From contig WQBJ01000006.1 of NCBI GenBank assembly GCA_013032095.1, positions 124,001-188,000 on the forward strand: DNA of 64,000 bases, written 5' to 3'. The first letter of the stretch is position 1, and every line of letters starts with the position of its first letter. The position numbers and the translations under genes were made by a program. Below are positions 33,806-41,750 of this stretch, piece by piece. Under the pieces are notes generated by a model, which did no database searches, was not told where the DNA came from, and worked only from the letters and a program-made list of their open reading frames with translations. Source of the stretch: Ruegeria atlantica (GTDB taxonomy: Bacteria; Pseudomonadota; Alphaproteobacteria; Rhodobacterales; Rhodobacteraceae).

Positions 33806-34276
33806 ATTCACCGCGAAGTCACTGTCGGGTATATACGGGCCGTGCGGTCCTCTTAAGAATTGACTTCCTCATCAAACATTAGGATTAGCCTAATCATTTA
33901 ATTTTAGACATTAAGATCAAAGCATTGGCGCGTATTGGCCTGGTTTTACGGGGGAAGGAAAATACTACATCTTAGATGTTGAATTAACGTCGTTCTGTCT
34001 TTTCCTGAAGGGGTCCCCAAGCCTTTAGCCATATCCCAAGGGAGTTTATCGCCGGACGGCGCGCGTGTCCTAAGCGGGTTTGGTCGCAAACTCCCGGAAA
34101 TTGCATAACGGCGGAAAACAGGTTTTCAGGGGGTCGGAAACCGCTTCATGCAAGCCGCTGTTCGTGCACTCTGGATGTGATACACCGGAGCACATTCGAA
34201 TCGAAATCCGTGGAAATGAGGCAATTCTCCACAGGGTTTTGCTGCAGGTTGCTTGCAGGTGTATGGAGCGAACGTT
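33806..34276. other. 471-bp intergenic region between potA and dusA
   Basis: No convincing gene. The stretch nearest potA is A+T-rich and holds GATTAGCCTAATC (33883-33895), a palindrome with 6-bp arms, a candidate operator for the transporter operon. A second palindrome, GAAAACAGGTTTTC, lies at 34114-34127. No tRNA fold or obvious small RNA was seen. The region must carry the divergent promoters of potA and dusA. Confidence 0.6.
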
Positions 34277-35272
34277 TTGAACAATAACGCACAATTAGCA
34301 GCGCGTTTAAGCGTGGCACCGATGATGGACTGGACGGATCGGCACTGCCGGTACGTGCACCGGCTGCTGAGTGGTCAGACGTTACTCTACACCGAAATGG
34401 TGACGGCCCCTGCGTTGGTGCGTGGTGGGGCGATGCATCTGTTGGACTACAGTCCCGAAGAGCATCCGGTTGCGCTGCAACTCGGCGGGTCGGATCCGCA
34501 TGAACTGGCGCGGGCGGCACGGTTCGGAGCGGATGCGGGCTATGATGAAATCAACCTGAATTGCGGTTGCCCCTCAGATCGTGTGCAATCCGGTACGTTC
34601 GGAGCGGTACTGATGAAAGACCCGGCCCGGGTTGCCGAATGCGTGGCCGCGATGCGTGAGGTGGCCGACGTCGAGGTGACTGTGAAGTGCCGTATCGGCG
34701 TGGATGAACAGGAGCCCGAAGAGGTTCTGCCTGCGTTTCTGGAACACATACGTGCCGCAGGATGCGAGCGCGTGACGATCCACGCGCGCAAGGCGTGGTT
34801 GCAAGGGCTCAGCCCCAAGGAGAACCGGGATATCCCGCCCTTGGACTACGATTTGGTGCACCGGATAAAAGCGGCGTTTCCTGATCTGCATATCTCGATT
34901 AACGGTGGGATTACTTCATTGGATCAGGCGCGCATGCATCTTGAGGCTGGGCTGGACGGTGTCATGATTGGGCGCGCAGCCTATCACCAGCCGACCGAAA
35001 TTCTAGCTGGGGCCGATCCGTTGATATTTGGAACCGGGCAGGCAGCGGACCCAATTGAAGTTGTTCAAAAAATGGTGCCCTATGTCGAACGTCACCTTGT
35101 CAATGGTGGGCGGTTGCACCAGATCACCCGTCATATGCTGGGCCTTTTCGCCGGACGCCCTGGTGCGAGAGCGTGGCGGCGGTCTTTGTCCGAGGGTGCG
35201 GTGCATGAAGGAGCAGGCCCCGAAGTGATGCTACAGGCGCTGGAACAAGTTGCGCCTCTGGCTGAGGTCTGA
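34277..35272 (+). CDS. dusA: tRNA-dihydrouridine synthase A
   Basis: 331-residue FMN-dependent Dus enzyme that reduces uridines in the tRNA D-loop (U20/U20a in the DusA class). Seen: start of barrel LSVAPMMDWTDRHCRY, EMVTAPALVRG, VALQLGGSDP, catalytic Cys98 in NCGCPSDRVQSG, TVKCRIGVD, TIHARKAWLQGLSPKENR, and INGGI with MIGRAAYHQP. Start is TTG 34277 with GGAG 7 bases upstream; TTG 34253 or GTG 34259 are alternatives. Complete, ordinary length. Confidence 0.95.
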   Translation: MNNNAQLAARLSVAPMMDWTDRHCRYVHRLLSGQTLLYTEMVTAPALVRGGAMHLLDYSPEEHPVALQLGGSDPHELARAARFGADAGYDEINLNCGCPSDRVQSGTFGAVLMKDPARVAECVAAMREVADVEVTVKCRIGVDEQEPEEVLPAFLEHIRAAGCERVTIHARKAWLQGLSPKENRDIPPLDYDLVHRIKAAFPDLHISINGGITSLDQARMHLEAGLDGVMIGRAAYHQPTEILAGADPLIFGTGQAADPIEVVQKMVPYVERHLVNGGRLHQITRHMLGLFAGRPGARAWRRSLSEGAVHEGAGPEVMLQALEQVAPLAEV

Positions 35273-35311
35273 AGGAACTAAGATACGGCCAAGGGCCGGT
35301 ATGGGGGGACG

Positions 35312-36136
35312 ATGCCCGAGGCGATGTTGCTGGCCCAGATGCTGGGCCTTTTGCTTGTAATCGGGGCGCTGGCCGGAGTTCTGGCCGGATTGTTGGGGGT
35401 TGGCGGAGGCATCGTTCTGGTGCCCGCGTTTTTTTATACCTTCCAAACCCTCGGCTATGGGGGGCCGCAGCTGATGCAGCTCTGTCTGGCAACCTCATTG
35501 GCGACGATCATCGTGACCTCGATGCGATCCGTTCTGGCGCATAACAAGAAGGGCGCGGTGGATTGGGATATCCTGCGCGGCTGGGGGCCGGGGATCGCCG
35601 TCGGTGCGATTATCGGCGTGACGGTGGCCTCGGCATTGCGGACCGAGGCTTTGCAAGCGTTGTTTGGCATTCTGGGGATGGTCATTGGGGCCTATCTTGG
35701 ACTGGGCAAATCCGAATGGCGATTGGGCGATGCCATGCCCAAGGGCATCAGACGGGCGGTGCTGTCCCCCTCGGTGGGCTTTCTCTCAGTTCTCATGGGC
35801 ATCGGAGGCGGCAGTTTCGGTGTGCCGCTGATGAGTCTGTTCAATACACCCATTCACCGTGCCGTCGCCACCGCTGCCGGGTTTGGCGTAGTCATCGCAG
35901 TGCCGTCGGTGCTGGGCTTTCTGTTTTTGGATATTGCACCGGAACACCGCCCGCCTCTGACCATCGGTGCGGTCAATCTGGTCGCGTTTGCTATTGTCGT
36001 CGCCATGACAATGATTACGGCGCCGTGGGGGGTGAAACTCGCCCACGCAATGGACCCCAAGCCTCTGAAGCGCGTCTTTGCGGTGTTCCTGACGCTGGTG
36101 GCTCTGAACATGCTGCGCAAGGCGCTGGGCCTGTGA
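35312..36136 (+). CDS. Sulfite exporter TauE/SafE family membrane protein
   Basis: 274-residue integral membrane protein with about eight hydrophobic segments in two related halves, each beginning with a glycine-rich loop (GLLGVGGGIVLVP at about 30; MGIGGGSFGVPL at about 165), the hallmark of TauE/SafE exporters of sulfite or organosulfonates. Its stop overlaps the GTG start of the following oxygenase gene by 4 bases, so the two are cotranslated. The anion carried is not defined by sequence. Confidence 0.9.
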   Translation: MPEAMLLAQMLGLLLVIGALAGVLAGLLGVGGGIVLVPAFFYTFQTLGYGGPQLMQLCLATSLATIIVTSMRSVLAHNKKGAVDWDILRGWGPGIAVGAIIGVTVASALRTEALQALFGILGMVIGAYLGLGKSEWRLGDAMPKGIRRAVLSPSVGFLSVLMGIGGGSFGVPLMSLFNTPIHRAVATAAGFGVVIAVPSVLGFLFLDIAPEHRPPLTIGAVNLVAFAIVVAMTMITAPWGVKLAHAMDPKPLKRVFAVFLTLVALNMLRKALGL

Positions 36137-36915
36137 GTGACTTTCACCATAAGGGCTGGTTCAAATTTCCCTACGATCCAGTGTTGGCAGAGTGGGTGGA
36201 GCATGCTCTGCCCGCCGCTCGCGCCTCAGTGACAGATCCCGCCCACGCCCAATGGTTGGATTGCGAGGGAACGTGGTTCATCGGTGTCGATGCGCTGGAC
36301 AATGACTCTCAGGGCAGGGTGGGGCAGTCTGGTGCGTTGTCCGGGCAGGCCATGCGTTTCATCACGGAACAATACGGAGAGTTGCCTCTGCACAAGGGGC
36401 AGGTCTCGGTGATCTATCCCGGCTATCCTCGCCCTCGAAAAGGCGAAAGCGAAAGCGCTGGGCGGTATCGATTAAAAAGAGATGCAGCCCATGTAGACGG
36501 GCTGCGACCGACAGGACCGGATCGCCGGCGGCGGGTGGATGAACCCCACGCGTGGATTTTGGGTATTCCTTTGAACGATGCCAGCGAAGACGCCGCCCCG
36601 ATGGTGCTTTGGGAAGGTAGCCACAAAATCCTGCGCACCGCTTTCAAAGGCGCACTTCTTGACCATCCCCGCGACAGTCTGCATCAGGTCGACATCACGG
36701 ATATCTATCAGGCTGCCCGCCGAGAGGTGTTCGACACCTGCCCACGCATCGAATTACCCGCCAAACCCGGCGAGGCTTATCTGCTGCATCGCCACTGCTT
36801 GCATGGGGTTGCGCCTTGGGGCGAAGGAGCATCAGCCGGACCGGATGGACGAATGATTGCCTATTTCCGCCCTGAATGCGCAGGGGGAGTAGCCGAATGG
36901 ATCGAATCTGCCTAA
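36133..36915 (+). CDS. Phytanoyl-CoA dioxygenase (PhyH)-like 2-oxoglutarate/Fe(II) oxygenase
   Basis: 260-residue protein starting at GTG (GTGA overlap with the exporter). Seen: HVD iron pair H120/D122 in DAAHVDGL, WILGIPLNDA, WEGSHKILR (the third-strand block of PhyH enzymes), distal His224 in HRHCLHGVAPW, and Arg240 for 2-oxoglutarate in GRMIAYFRPE. These fit a PhyH-type non-heme iron oxygenase. Coupling to a TauE/SafE exporter hints at sulfur- or phosphonate-compound chemistry, but that is only suggestion. Confidence 0.78.
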   Translation: MSDFHHKGWFKFPYDPVLAEWVEHALPAARASVTDPAHAQWLDCEGTWFIGVDALDNDSQGRVGQSGALSGQAMRFITEQYGELPLHKGQVSVIYPGYPRPRKGESESAGRYRLKRDAAHVDGLRPTGPDRRRRVDEPHAWILGIPLNDASEDAAPMVLWEGSHKILRTAFKGALLDHPRDSLHQVDITDIYQAARREVFDTCPRIELPAKPGEAYLLHRHCLHGVAPWGEGASAGPDGRMIAYFRPECAGGVAEWIESA

Positions 36916-36950
36916 CCTCCTGCCATTGTTAAGATTTGGAGGTATCTCGG

Positions 36951-37679
36951 ATGATTACGGTTCACACAAATTCCGACGGTGCGCTGATCGAGGTCGAATT
37001 ATCCGGCGAGGTGACCAGCAGCGACTACAGCGAAACTCTTGTACCCGCAATTGAGGCCGCGCTTGCGGATCATGACACGGTGCGACTGCTGGCCGTCGTG
37101 CAACCCGAGTTCAAGGGATACGATTTGGGGGCGGTTTGGGCGGATACGAAACTGGGCCTCAGCCATTGGCGCGGGTTCGACCGGATCGCAGTCGCAGCGG
37201 ATCAGGGTTGGGTGCAGACCAGCATCCGCCTGGCGGCCCCGATCCTGCCATGCCCAGTCCAGGTCTTTGATTTGTCAGAACTAGAGGTTGCTCGCCGCTG
37301 GCTGCGCGAGTCGCTGGGCGCCATTCACGTGATTGATCTGGGCGGCCCATGCGTTCAGGTCAGCCTTTTGGGAAAGCTGGACCCCAATGAATACGGGCGC
37401 GCCGAACTGGATTTGGACAATCTGATGCGGGGAAAGGACGGCTTTCGTCTGTTGATCGACCTGCGAGAATTTGACGGGTGGCAAGGGTTGACGGCCTTGG
37501 CATCACATTTCCAACTGGTCCGAAAACATGTCGGTTTGCTGGATCGTGCGGCCATCGTGGGGAACAAAGCCTGGCAACACATGGCTCAGAAGGCTGCCAG
37601 TCACATTCTGGGCACACGGACCCAGTTCTTTCCCTCAGACGAGATCGAAAACGCAAAATCCTGGCTCGCCGCCGGCTAA
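36951..37679 (+). CDS. SpoIIAA/STAS-like protein, two tandem domains
   Basis: 242-residue cytoplasmic protein made of two SpoIIAA-like (DUF3478-type) repeats: residues 1-118 (LIEVELSGEVTSSDY, GFDRIAVAADQGW, ARRWL) and 122-242 (CVQVSLLGKLDPNEY, LLIDLREFDGWQGL, RAAIVGNKAWQ, AKSWL). The repeats align along their whole length. TTGGAGG precedes the ATG. Single-domain members are common near transporters; the duplication is less usual. Function unknown. Then 250 bp without a gene to the next, convergent gene. Confidence 0.82.
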   Translation: MITVHTNSDGALIEVELSGEVTSSDYSETLVPAIEAALADHDTVRLLAVVQPEFKGYDLGAVWADTKLGLSHWRGFDRIAVAADQGWVQTSIRLAAPILPCPVQVFDLSELEVARRWLRESLGAIHVIDLGGPCVQVSLLGKLDPNEYGRAELDLDNLMRGKDGFRLLIDLREFDGWQGLTALASHFQLVRKHVGLLDRAAIVGNKAWQHMAQKAASHILGTRTQFFPSDEIENAKSWLAAG

Positions 37680-37929
37680 GAAGAGTGCGTACCTTTCCGT
37701 TTACGTAAGGTTACTTGAGGGCAGGGGTAATTGTTATTGATTGAGTGGTCAAAAAAGCCCTACACATTGATTGTTCTTCCGTCCAACCACTGCGGAAGAT
37801 GAAGATGCTGAAGCGCGCCGCTGTGGGTTACCACTCACTCACCACAAGTGTTCGAACTTGTTTCCCCCTCGAAGTTCATACCAACCTGCAGCGGCGCAGG
37901 TTCAGACCGAACAGCATTGAGGAAAAGTT

Positions 37930-38163
37930 TTAAGACTTGTTCACGCGTGCAGCGCGTCCGCCCCGTCGTTTAGACAGTTGTGGTGCGCGCGAGGGTAGGT
38001 TTTCCATGATCTCGGCCCGTTCGCCACTGTCCATTTTGGACCACCGCGTGATCTCGTCGATCGTGCGATAGCAGCCGGTGCAGATGCGTTCGGTCGGATG
38101 CACGACACAGATCTGGACGCACGGGCTTTCGACCTCGTTCCTTTTCCAAACCATATTTGTCAT
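37930..38163 (-). CDS. DUF1289 family protein
   Basis: 77-residue protein with the DUF1289 core: SPCVQICVVHPTERICTGCYRTIDEI and a W. Four Cys (two CxxC-like pairs: CVQIC and CTGC) suggest metal or cluster binding. C-terminus is basic (SKRRGGRAARVNKS). Start at 38163 has GGAG 8 bases upstream; 38154 is also possible. It follows ruvX in the same direction with a 16-bp gap, a common arrangement in Rhodobacteraceae as I recall it. Confidence 0.85.
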   Translation of the reverse strand: MTNMVWKRNEVESPCVQICVVHPTERICTGCYRTIDEITRWSKMDSGERAEIMENLPSRAPQLSKRRGGRAARVNKS

Positions 38164-38179
38164 CGACGTACTCCGTCCG

Positions 38180-38644
38180 TTACAGGAAGCGCATCCTATC
38201 CAACGCTCCCTGCAGAATATAGCCAGCGGCGACGTGATCGATAACCTGTCCGCGACGTTTTCGTGTCGTATCCGCCTCAAGAAGCGCCTTTTCGGCCGCA
38301 ACCGTGCTGAGGCGTTCATCCCAGAAACCAATGGAAACTTCGGTCAGACGCGACAAATTGCGGGCAAATGCACGGGTCGATTGACAGCGAGGGCCTTCGG
38401 TTCCGTCCATGTTTTTAGGCAGGCCCAAAATGACGCCGCCAATCTCTCGGTCGGCAATGATCTCAAGCAGGCGGGCGGAATCCAGGGTAAATTTCTTACG
38501 CCGCACGGTTTCCAGAGGACTCGCCACACCGCGCATTAGGTCCGAGACAGCGACACCGATGGTCTTCTCGCCCAGATCCAGCCCCATCAGAGCGGTCATA
38601 GGTGGCAGCGCCGCCGCGAAGTCTTCGAACTCGTCGTGGATCAT
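38180..38644 (-). CDS. ruvX: RuvX/YqgF family pre-16S rRNA nuclease
   Basis: 154-residue RNase H-fold protein of the YqgF family, implicated in 16S rRNA 5'-end maturation. Seen: LMGLDLGEKTIGVAVSD at residues 18-34 with the first catalytic Asp, GVILGLPKNMDGTEG (about 85), FWDERLSTVAA (about 115) with Asp/Glu, and the closing DHVAAGYILQGALD. All expected acidic residues are present. Its ATG overlaps the ccmI stop by 4 bases. Confidence 0.95.
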   Translation of the reverse strand: MIHDEFEDFAAALPPMTALMGLDLGEKTIGVAVSDLMRGVASPLETVRRKKFTLDSARLLEIIADREIGGVILGLPKNMDGTEGPRCQSTRAFARNLSRLTEVSIGFWDERLSTVAAEKALLEADTTRKRRGQVIDHVAAGYILQGALDRMRFL

Positions 38645-39861
38645 TGTGCGATCCCGGCCTGCAAGGCGGCTGCGTCGATCATCTCCAGCGCGTCAGGGTT
38701 TCCGGCAAAGACTTCCATGGCCTCATTCTTGACGTCGATGGCGCGCTGACCTTCGCCCAGAACGCCTAGCGCAGCGATCAGGCGGGCCCAATCCTCGGGC
38801 GATCCGCCTTCGGAGGCCAATCGGTCTGACAATTGGTTGACCATGCCCTTGATCATCTCTTGGCGTTCTTCCGGGGTCATCGCAGCGGCCGCATCGACGT
38901 CATCTTGGCTGGGACCGGAGGCAGGCGGGATGTTCGGCGCGTTGAACACGCCAGCGCGGAAGGCCAATTCGTCCAATTGCGCGCGAATGGCGTCGCCCCA
39001 CGGCGCACCAGCCGGAGCGTCACGCAGCGCATCGACCCAGATGCGGTAACCAACATCTGGACGACCGATCTGAACCATCATCTGACCCAGATAGTATTGC
39101 GCCGGGCCATGGCGCGGATCGCGACGCAATGCCTGCCTCAGCGCCTCTTCCGCTTCGGGCGAGACATAACCGCCCACGGACAGGATCATCATCTCGGCCA
39201 GATGCGAATAGGCATCAGCCGGAGCGGCGTCTCCAGACAGTTCGATGACGCGCTGTTGCGCTTGATAAGCGGCGGGATAATTACCCGCGTTTGCCTCATG
39301 TTGCGCCAGAAGAATGTGGCCCTGAAGATCGTCTGGGCGCGCTGCAACAGTGTCGCGCAACTGATTCAGAAGATTAGCATAACTCTCATCAAGCTCCGGT
39401 ATTTGCGCGGGTGGAGCAGCCGCCTCGGCTTCGGCCTGGGATGGACGTTCCGCGCGCAGGGCTTCGGCGCGCTCCAGCCGCTGCGTCAGGGGCTGATCCG
39501 GCAGTCCGGCGGCCCCCATCTGGCGATACAACCCAACGGCGCCGCCCACCACGATGAGGGCAATGGCGGCAAAGGCGGCCATGGTGGCCCAGCGAGGCGG
39601 TCCGGCTCGTTTGGTGCTGGCCTGCATCTGAGCATCTGCGGCCAGAATACGACGTGAGATTTCTGTACGCACCCGGTCTGCGTCGGCTTCGCCGATGACC
39701 CCCCGGGCCAGATCCCGATCAACGCCCGCCAATTGTTCGCGATAAACGCGTAGGTCATAGGCGGCCGCGGGCTCGCGTGTTTTGCGCCCTCGCAGCAAGG
39801 AAAAGCCCAATATAACTGCGATCAGCAGCGCGCTAAGAAGTGTTACGACCAGGAACGACAT
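38641..39861 (-). CDS. ccmI: c-type cytochrome biogenesis protein CcmI
   Basis: 406-residue CcmI. Seen: first membrane segment at residues 1-20 (MSFLVVTLLSALLIAVILGF), a cytoplasmic loop with the typical AAYDLRVYREQLAGVDRDLARG, a second membrane segment at about 98-117, and a periplasmic TPR domain (ILLAQHEANAGNYPAAYQA, RDPRHGPAQYYLGQMM). CcmI holds apocytochrome c for haem ligation. Start ATG 39861 has GGAG upstream; extending to 39948 adds an unlikely N-terminus. Overlaps ruvX (ATGA). Confidence 0.93.
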   Translation of the reverse strand: MSFLVVTLLSALLIAVILGFSLLRGRKTREPAAAYDLRVYREQLAGVDRDLARGVIGEADADRVRTEISRRILAADAQMQASTKRAGPPRWATMAAFAAIALIVVGGAVGLYRQMGAAGLPDQPLTQRLERAEALRAERPSQAEAEAAAPPAQIPELDESYANLLNQLRDTVAARPDDLQGHILLAQHEANAGNYPAAYQAQQRVIELSGDAAPADAYSHLAEMMILSVGGYVSPEAEEALRQALRRDPRHGPAQYYLGQMMVQIGRPDVGYRIWVDALRDAPAGAPWGDAIRAQLDELAFRAGVFNAPNIPPASGPSQDDVDAAAAMTPEERQEMIKGMVNQLSDRLASEGGSPEDWARLIAALGVLGEGQRAIDVKNEAMEVFAGNPDALEMIDAAALQAGIAQ

Positions 39862-39942
39862 GGAATCTCCGCTATGGCTGCCCTGATTTAGACCTGTCGG
39901 CGAGCCGAAAAAAGGGACAAATGGCCGCGAGGGCTTCACATC

Positions 39943-39981
39943 TCGCAATAATGGACCCCATGTCGCAATAGTTCGATATTG
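39943..39981. promoter_or_regulatory. Repeat sites upstream of soxB
   Basis: TCGCAATA occurs at 39943-39950 and again at 39963-39970, exactly 20 bp apart, and the second copy is also one arm of CAATA-GTTCGA-TATTG (39966-39981). Direct repeats about two turns apart suit an AraC-type activator. The sites end 75 bp before the soxB start. Confidence 0.5.
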
Positions 39982-40056
39982 TGGCGTTGTCCGGCAGGGC
40001 TAAACTGTTCCTGCACGGCATACCTGCGCCAATCACCGAACCGGATGGATTCGCTC

Positions 40057-41301
40057 ATGAAACATTACTCAGCCTTTGCTGTCGCGCGGGAGGCCCTGCG
40101 CTATCACACCGGATGGGAGCGCGCGTGGCGCTCACCCGAACCCAAGAAGAAATACGACGTCATCATCGTTGGTGCCGGTGGCCATGGTCTGGCCACTGCG
40201 TATTATCTTGGTAAGAACTACGGCATTCAGAATGTTGCCGTCATCGAAAAAGGCTGGCTGGGCGGTGGTAACACCGGCCGGAACACGACCATCATCCGGT
40301 CGAACTATCTGCAGGATCCGTCGGCGGCGATCTACGAAAAAGCGCGAAGCCTCTACGAAGATCTGAGCCAGGATCTGAACTACAACGTCATGTTCAGCCC
40401 GCGCGGTGTCATGATGCTGGCTCAAACCCAGCACGAAATTCGCGGCTATCAGCGCACCGCCCATGCCAACGCACTGCAGGGCGTGAAGACCGAATGGATC
40501 ACGCCCGAGCGTGTCAAGGAACTGGTGCCGATCATCAACCTGGACGGACCACGCTACCCAGTTCTAGGTGCGCTGTGGCAGGAACGGGGCGGCACCGCGC
40601 GCCACGATGCGGTGGCTTGGGGCTATGCCCGCGCCTGTTCAGCGATGGGCATGGACATCATCCAGCAATGCGAAGTCACCGGCGTCCGGTCCGACAATGG
40701 CCGTGTGGTTGGCGTCGACACCACCAAAGGTGCCATCGACTGCGACAAGCTGGGCATCGTGGTTGCTGGCCATTCCGGTCAGTTGGCCGCGATGGCAGGC
40801 TTCCGTCTGCCGCTGGAAGCCATCGCGCTGCAGGCGCTGGTATCCGAGCCGATCAAGCCTTGCATGGATGTTGTCGTGATGGCCAACACCGTGCACGGAT
40901 ATATGTCTCAGTCCGACAAGGGCGAGATGGTGATTGGCGGCGGCACCGACGGTTTCAATAACTTCACCCAGCGCGGCAGCTTCCATCACATCGAGGAAAC
41001 CGTCCGCGCGCTGGTCGAGACCTTCCCGATGATCTCGCGCCTGAAGATGCTGCGCCAGTGGGGCGGGATCGTGGACATGACCGGCGACCGCTCGCCCATT
41101 CTGTCGAAAACACCGCTGCAGGGCTGCTTTATCAACGGCGGCTGGGGTACCGGTGGCTTCAAGGCGATCCCGGGTTCCGGTTGGGGCATGGCTCAGTTGA
41201 TGGCCACAGGTCATTCACCGCTGACCGAAGCCTTCTCGATGGACCGCTTCAAAGAGGGCCGCTTTATCGACGAAAGTGTCGCCGCCGGGGTGGCACACTG
41301 A
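40057..41301 (+). CDS. soxB: Sarcosine oxidase beta subunit
   Basis: 414-residue FAD-binding beta subunit of heterotetrameric sarcosine oxidase, which oxidatively demethylates sarcosine to glycine, passing the methyl group to tetrahydrofolate. Seen: N-terminal MKHYSAFAVAREALRYH, FAD fold VIIVGAGGHGLATAYYLG (about 35), GWLGGGNTGRNTTIIRSNY, RGGTARHDAVAWGYA, and C-terminal GWGTGGFKAIPGSG. Start 40057 fits family length; ATG 40045 is 4 codons earlier. Heads soxBDAG. Confidence 0.95.
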   Translation: MKHYSAFAVAREALRYHTGWERAWRSPEPKKKYDVIIVGAGGHGLATAYYLGKNYGIQNVAVIEKGWLGGGNTGRNTTIIRSNYLQDPSAAIYEKARSLYEDLSQDLNYNVMFSPRGVMMLAQTQHEIRGYQRTAHANALQGVKTEWITPERVKELVPIINLDGPRYPVLGALWQERGGTARHDAVAWGYARACSAMGMDIIQQCEVTGVRSDNGRVVGVDTTKGAIDCDKLGIVVAGHSGQLAAMAGFRLPLEAIALQALVSEPIKPCMDVVVMANTVHGYMSQSDKGEMVIGGGTDGFNNFTQRGSFHHIEETVRALVETFPMISRLKMLRQWGGIVDMTGDRSPILSKTPLQGCFINGGWGTGGFKAIPGSGWGMAQLMATGHSPLTEAFSMDRFKEGRFIDESVAAGVAH

Positions 41302-41377
41302 GGGCTCTGCCCGAGGTGGCCAGCTAACAGAATTCAGGTTGGCCCAAGCGCCGACCAACCGCCAAAAGGATGACCAT

Positions 41378-41707
41378 ATGCTGATCCTGAATTGCCCGTA
41401 TTGCGGCGTTGACGCCGAAGAAACTGAACTGTCGGCCGGTGGCGAGGCGCATCTGAAGCGTTTCGGCCCGGGTTCGTCGGATGACGAATTTCACGACTAT
41501 CTGTTCATGCGCGAAAACCCCAAAGGCGTTCATTTCGAACGCTGGCGCCACAGTAATGGCTGCGGCAAGTGGTTTCACGCCGCGCGCTGCACCCAGACGC
41601 TCGAGGTATTCGGAACCTATTCCGCCCAGACCGCTGAGCCGCCCCAAGAAATCAAGGACGCGATCACTGCAAAGCGCCCTGGCTGGACGTGGAGAGAGTT
41701 CAAGTGA
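41378..41707 (+). CDS. soxD: Sarcosine oxidase delta subunit
   Basis: 109-residue zinc-binding delta subunit. Seen: MLILNCPYCGVDAEETE with the CPYC zinc pair at 6 and 9, GGEAHLKRFG, and ERWRHSNGCGKWFHAARC with the partner His/Cys, ending RPGWTWREF. Slightly longer than many family members at the C-terminus. AAAAGGA ribosome site. Structural subunit located between soxB and soxA as usual. Confidence 0.95.
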   Translation: MLILNCPYCGVDAEETELSAGGEAHLKRFGPGSSDDEFHDYLFMRENPKGVHFERWRHSNGCGKWFHAARCTQTLEVFGTYSAQTAEPPQEIKDAITAKRPGWTWREFK

Positions 41708-41750
41708 TCCGCGCCGCCATCTGTAATCCCGCCTGCGAAAGGTCCGCAAA

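Noticed and set aside
34001..34030. GGGGTCCCC in the potA-dusA gap as an operator
   Set aside because: Short G/C palindrome expected by chance at this base composition and without a partner site.
35563..36132. Upstream extension of the PhyH-like protein to 450 residues
   Set aside because: The extension runs through the TauE/SafE gene in another frame and is unlike any oxygenase; the GTG at 36133 gives a normal-length protein.
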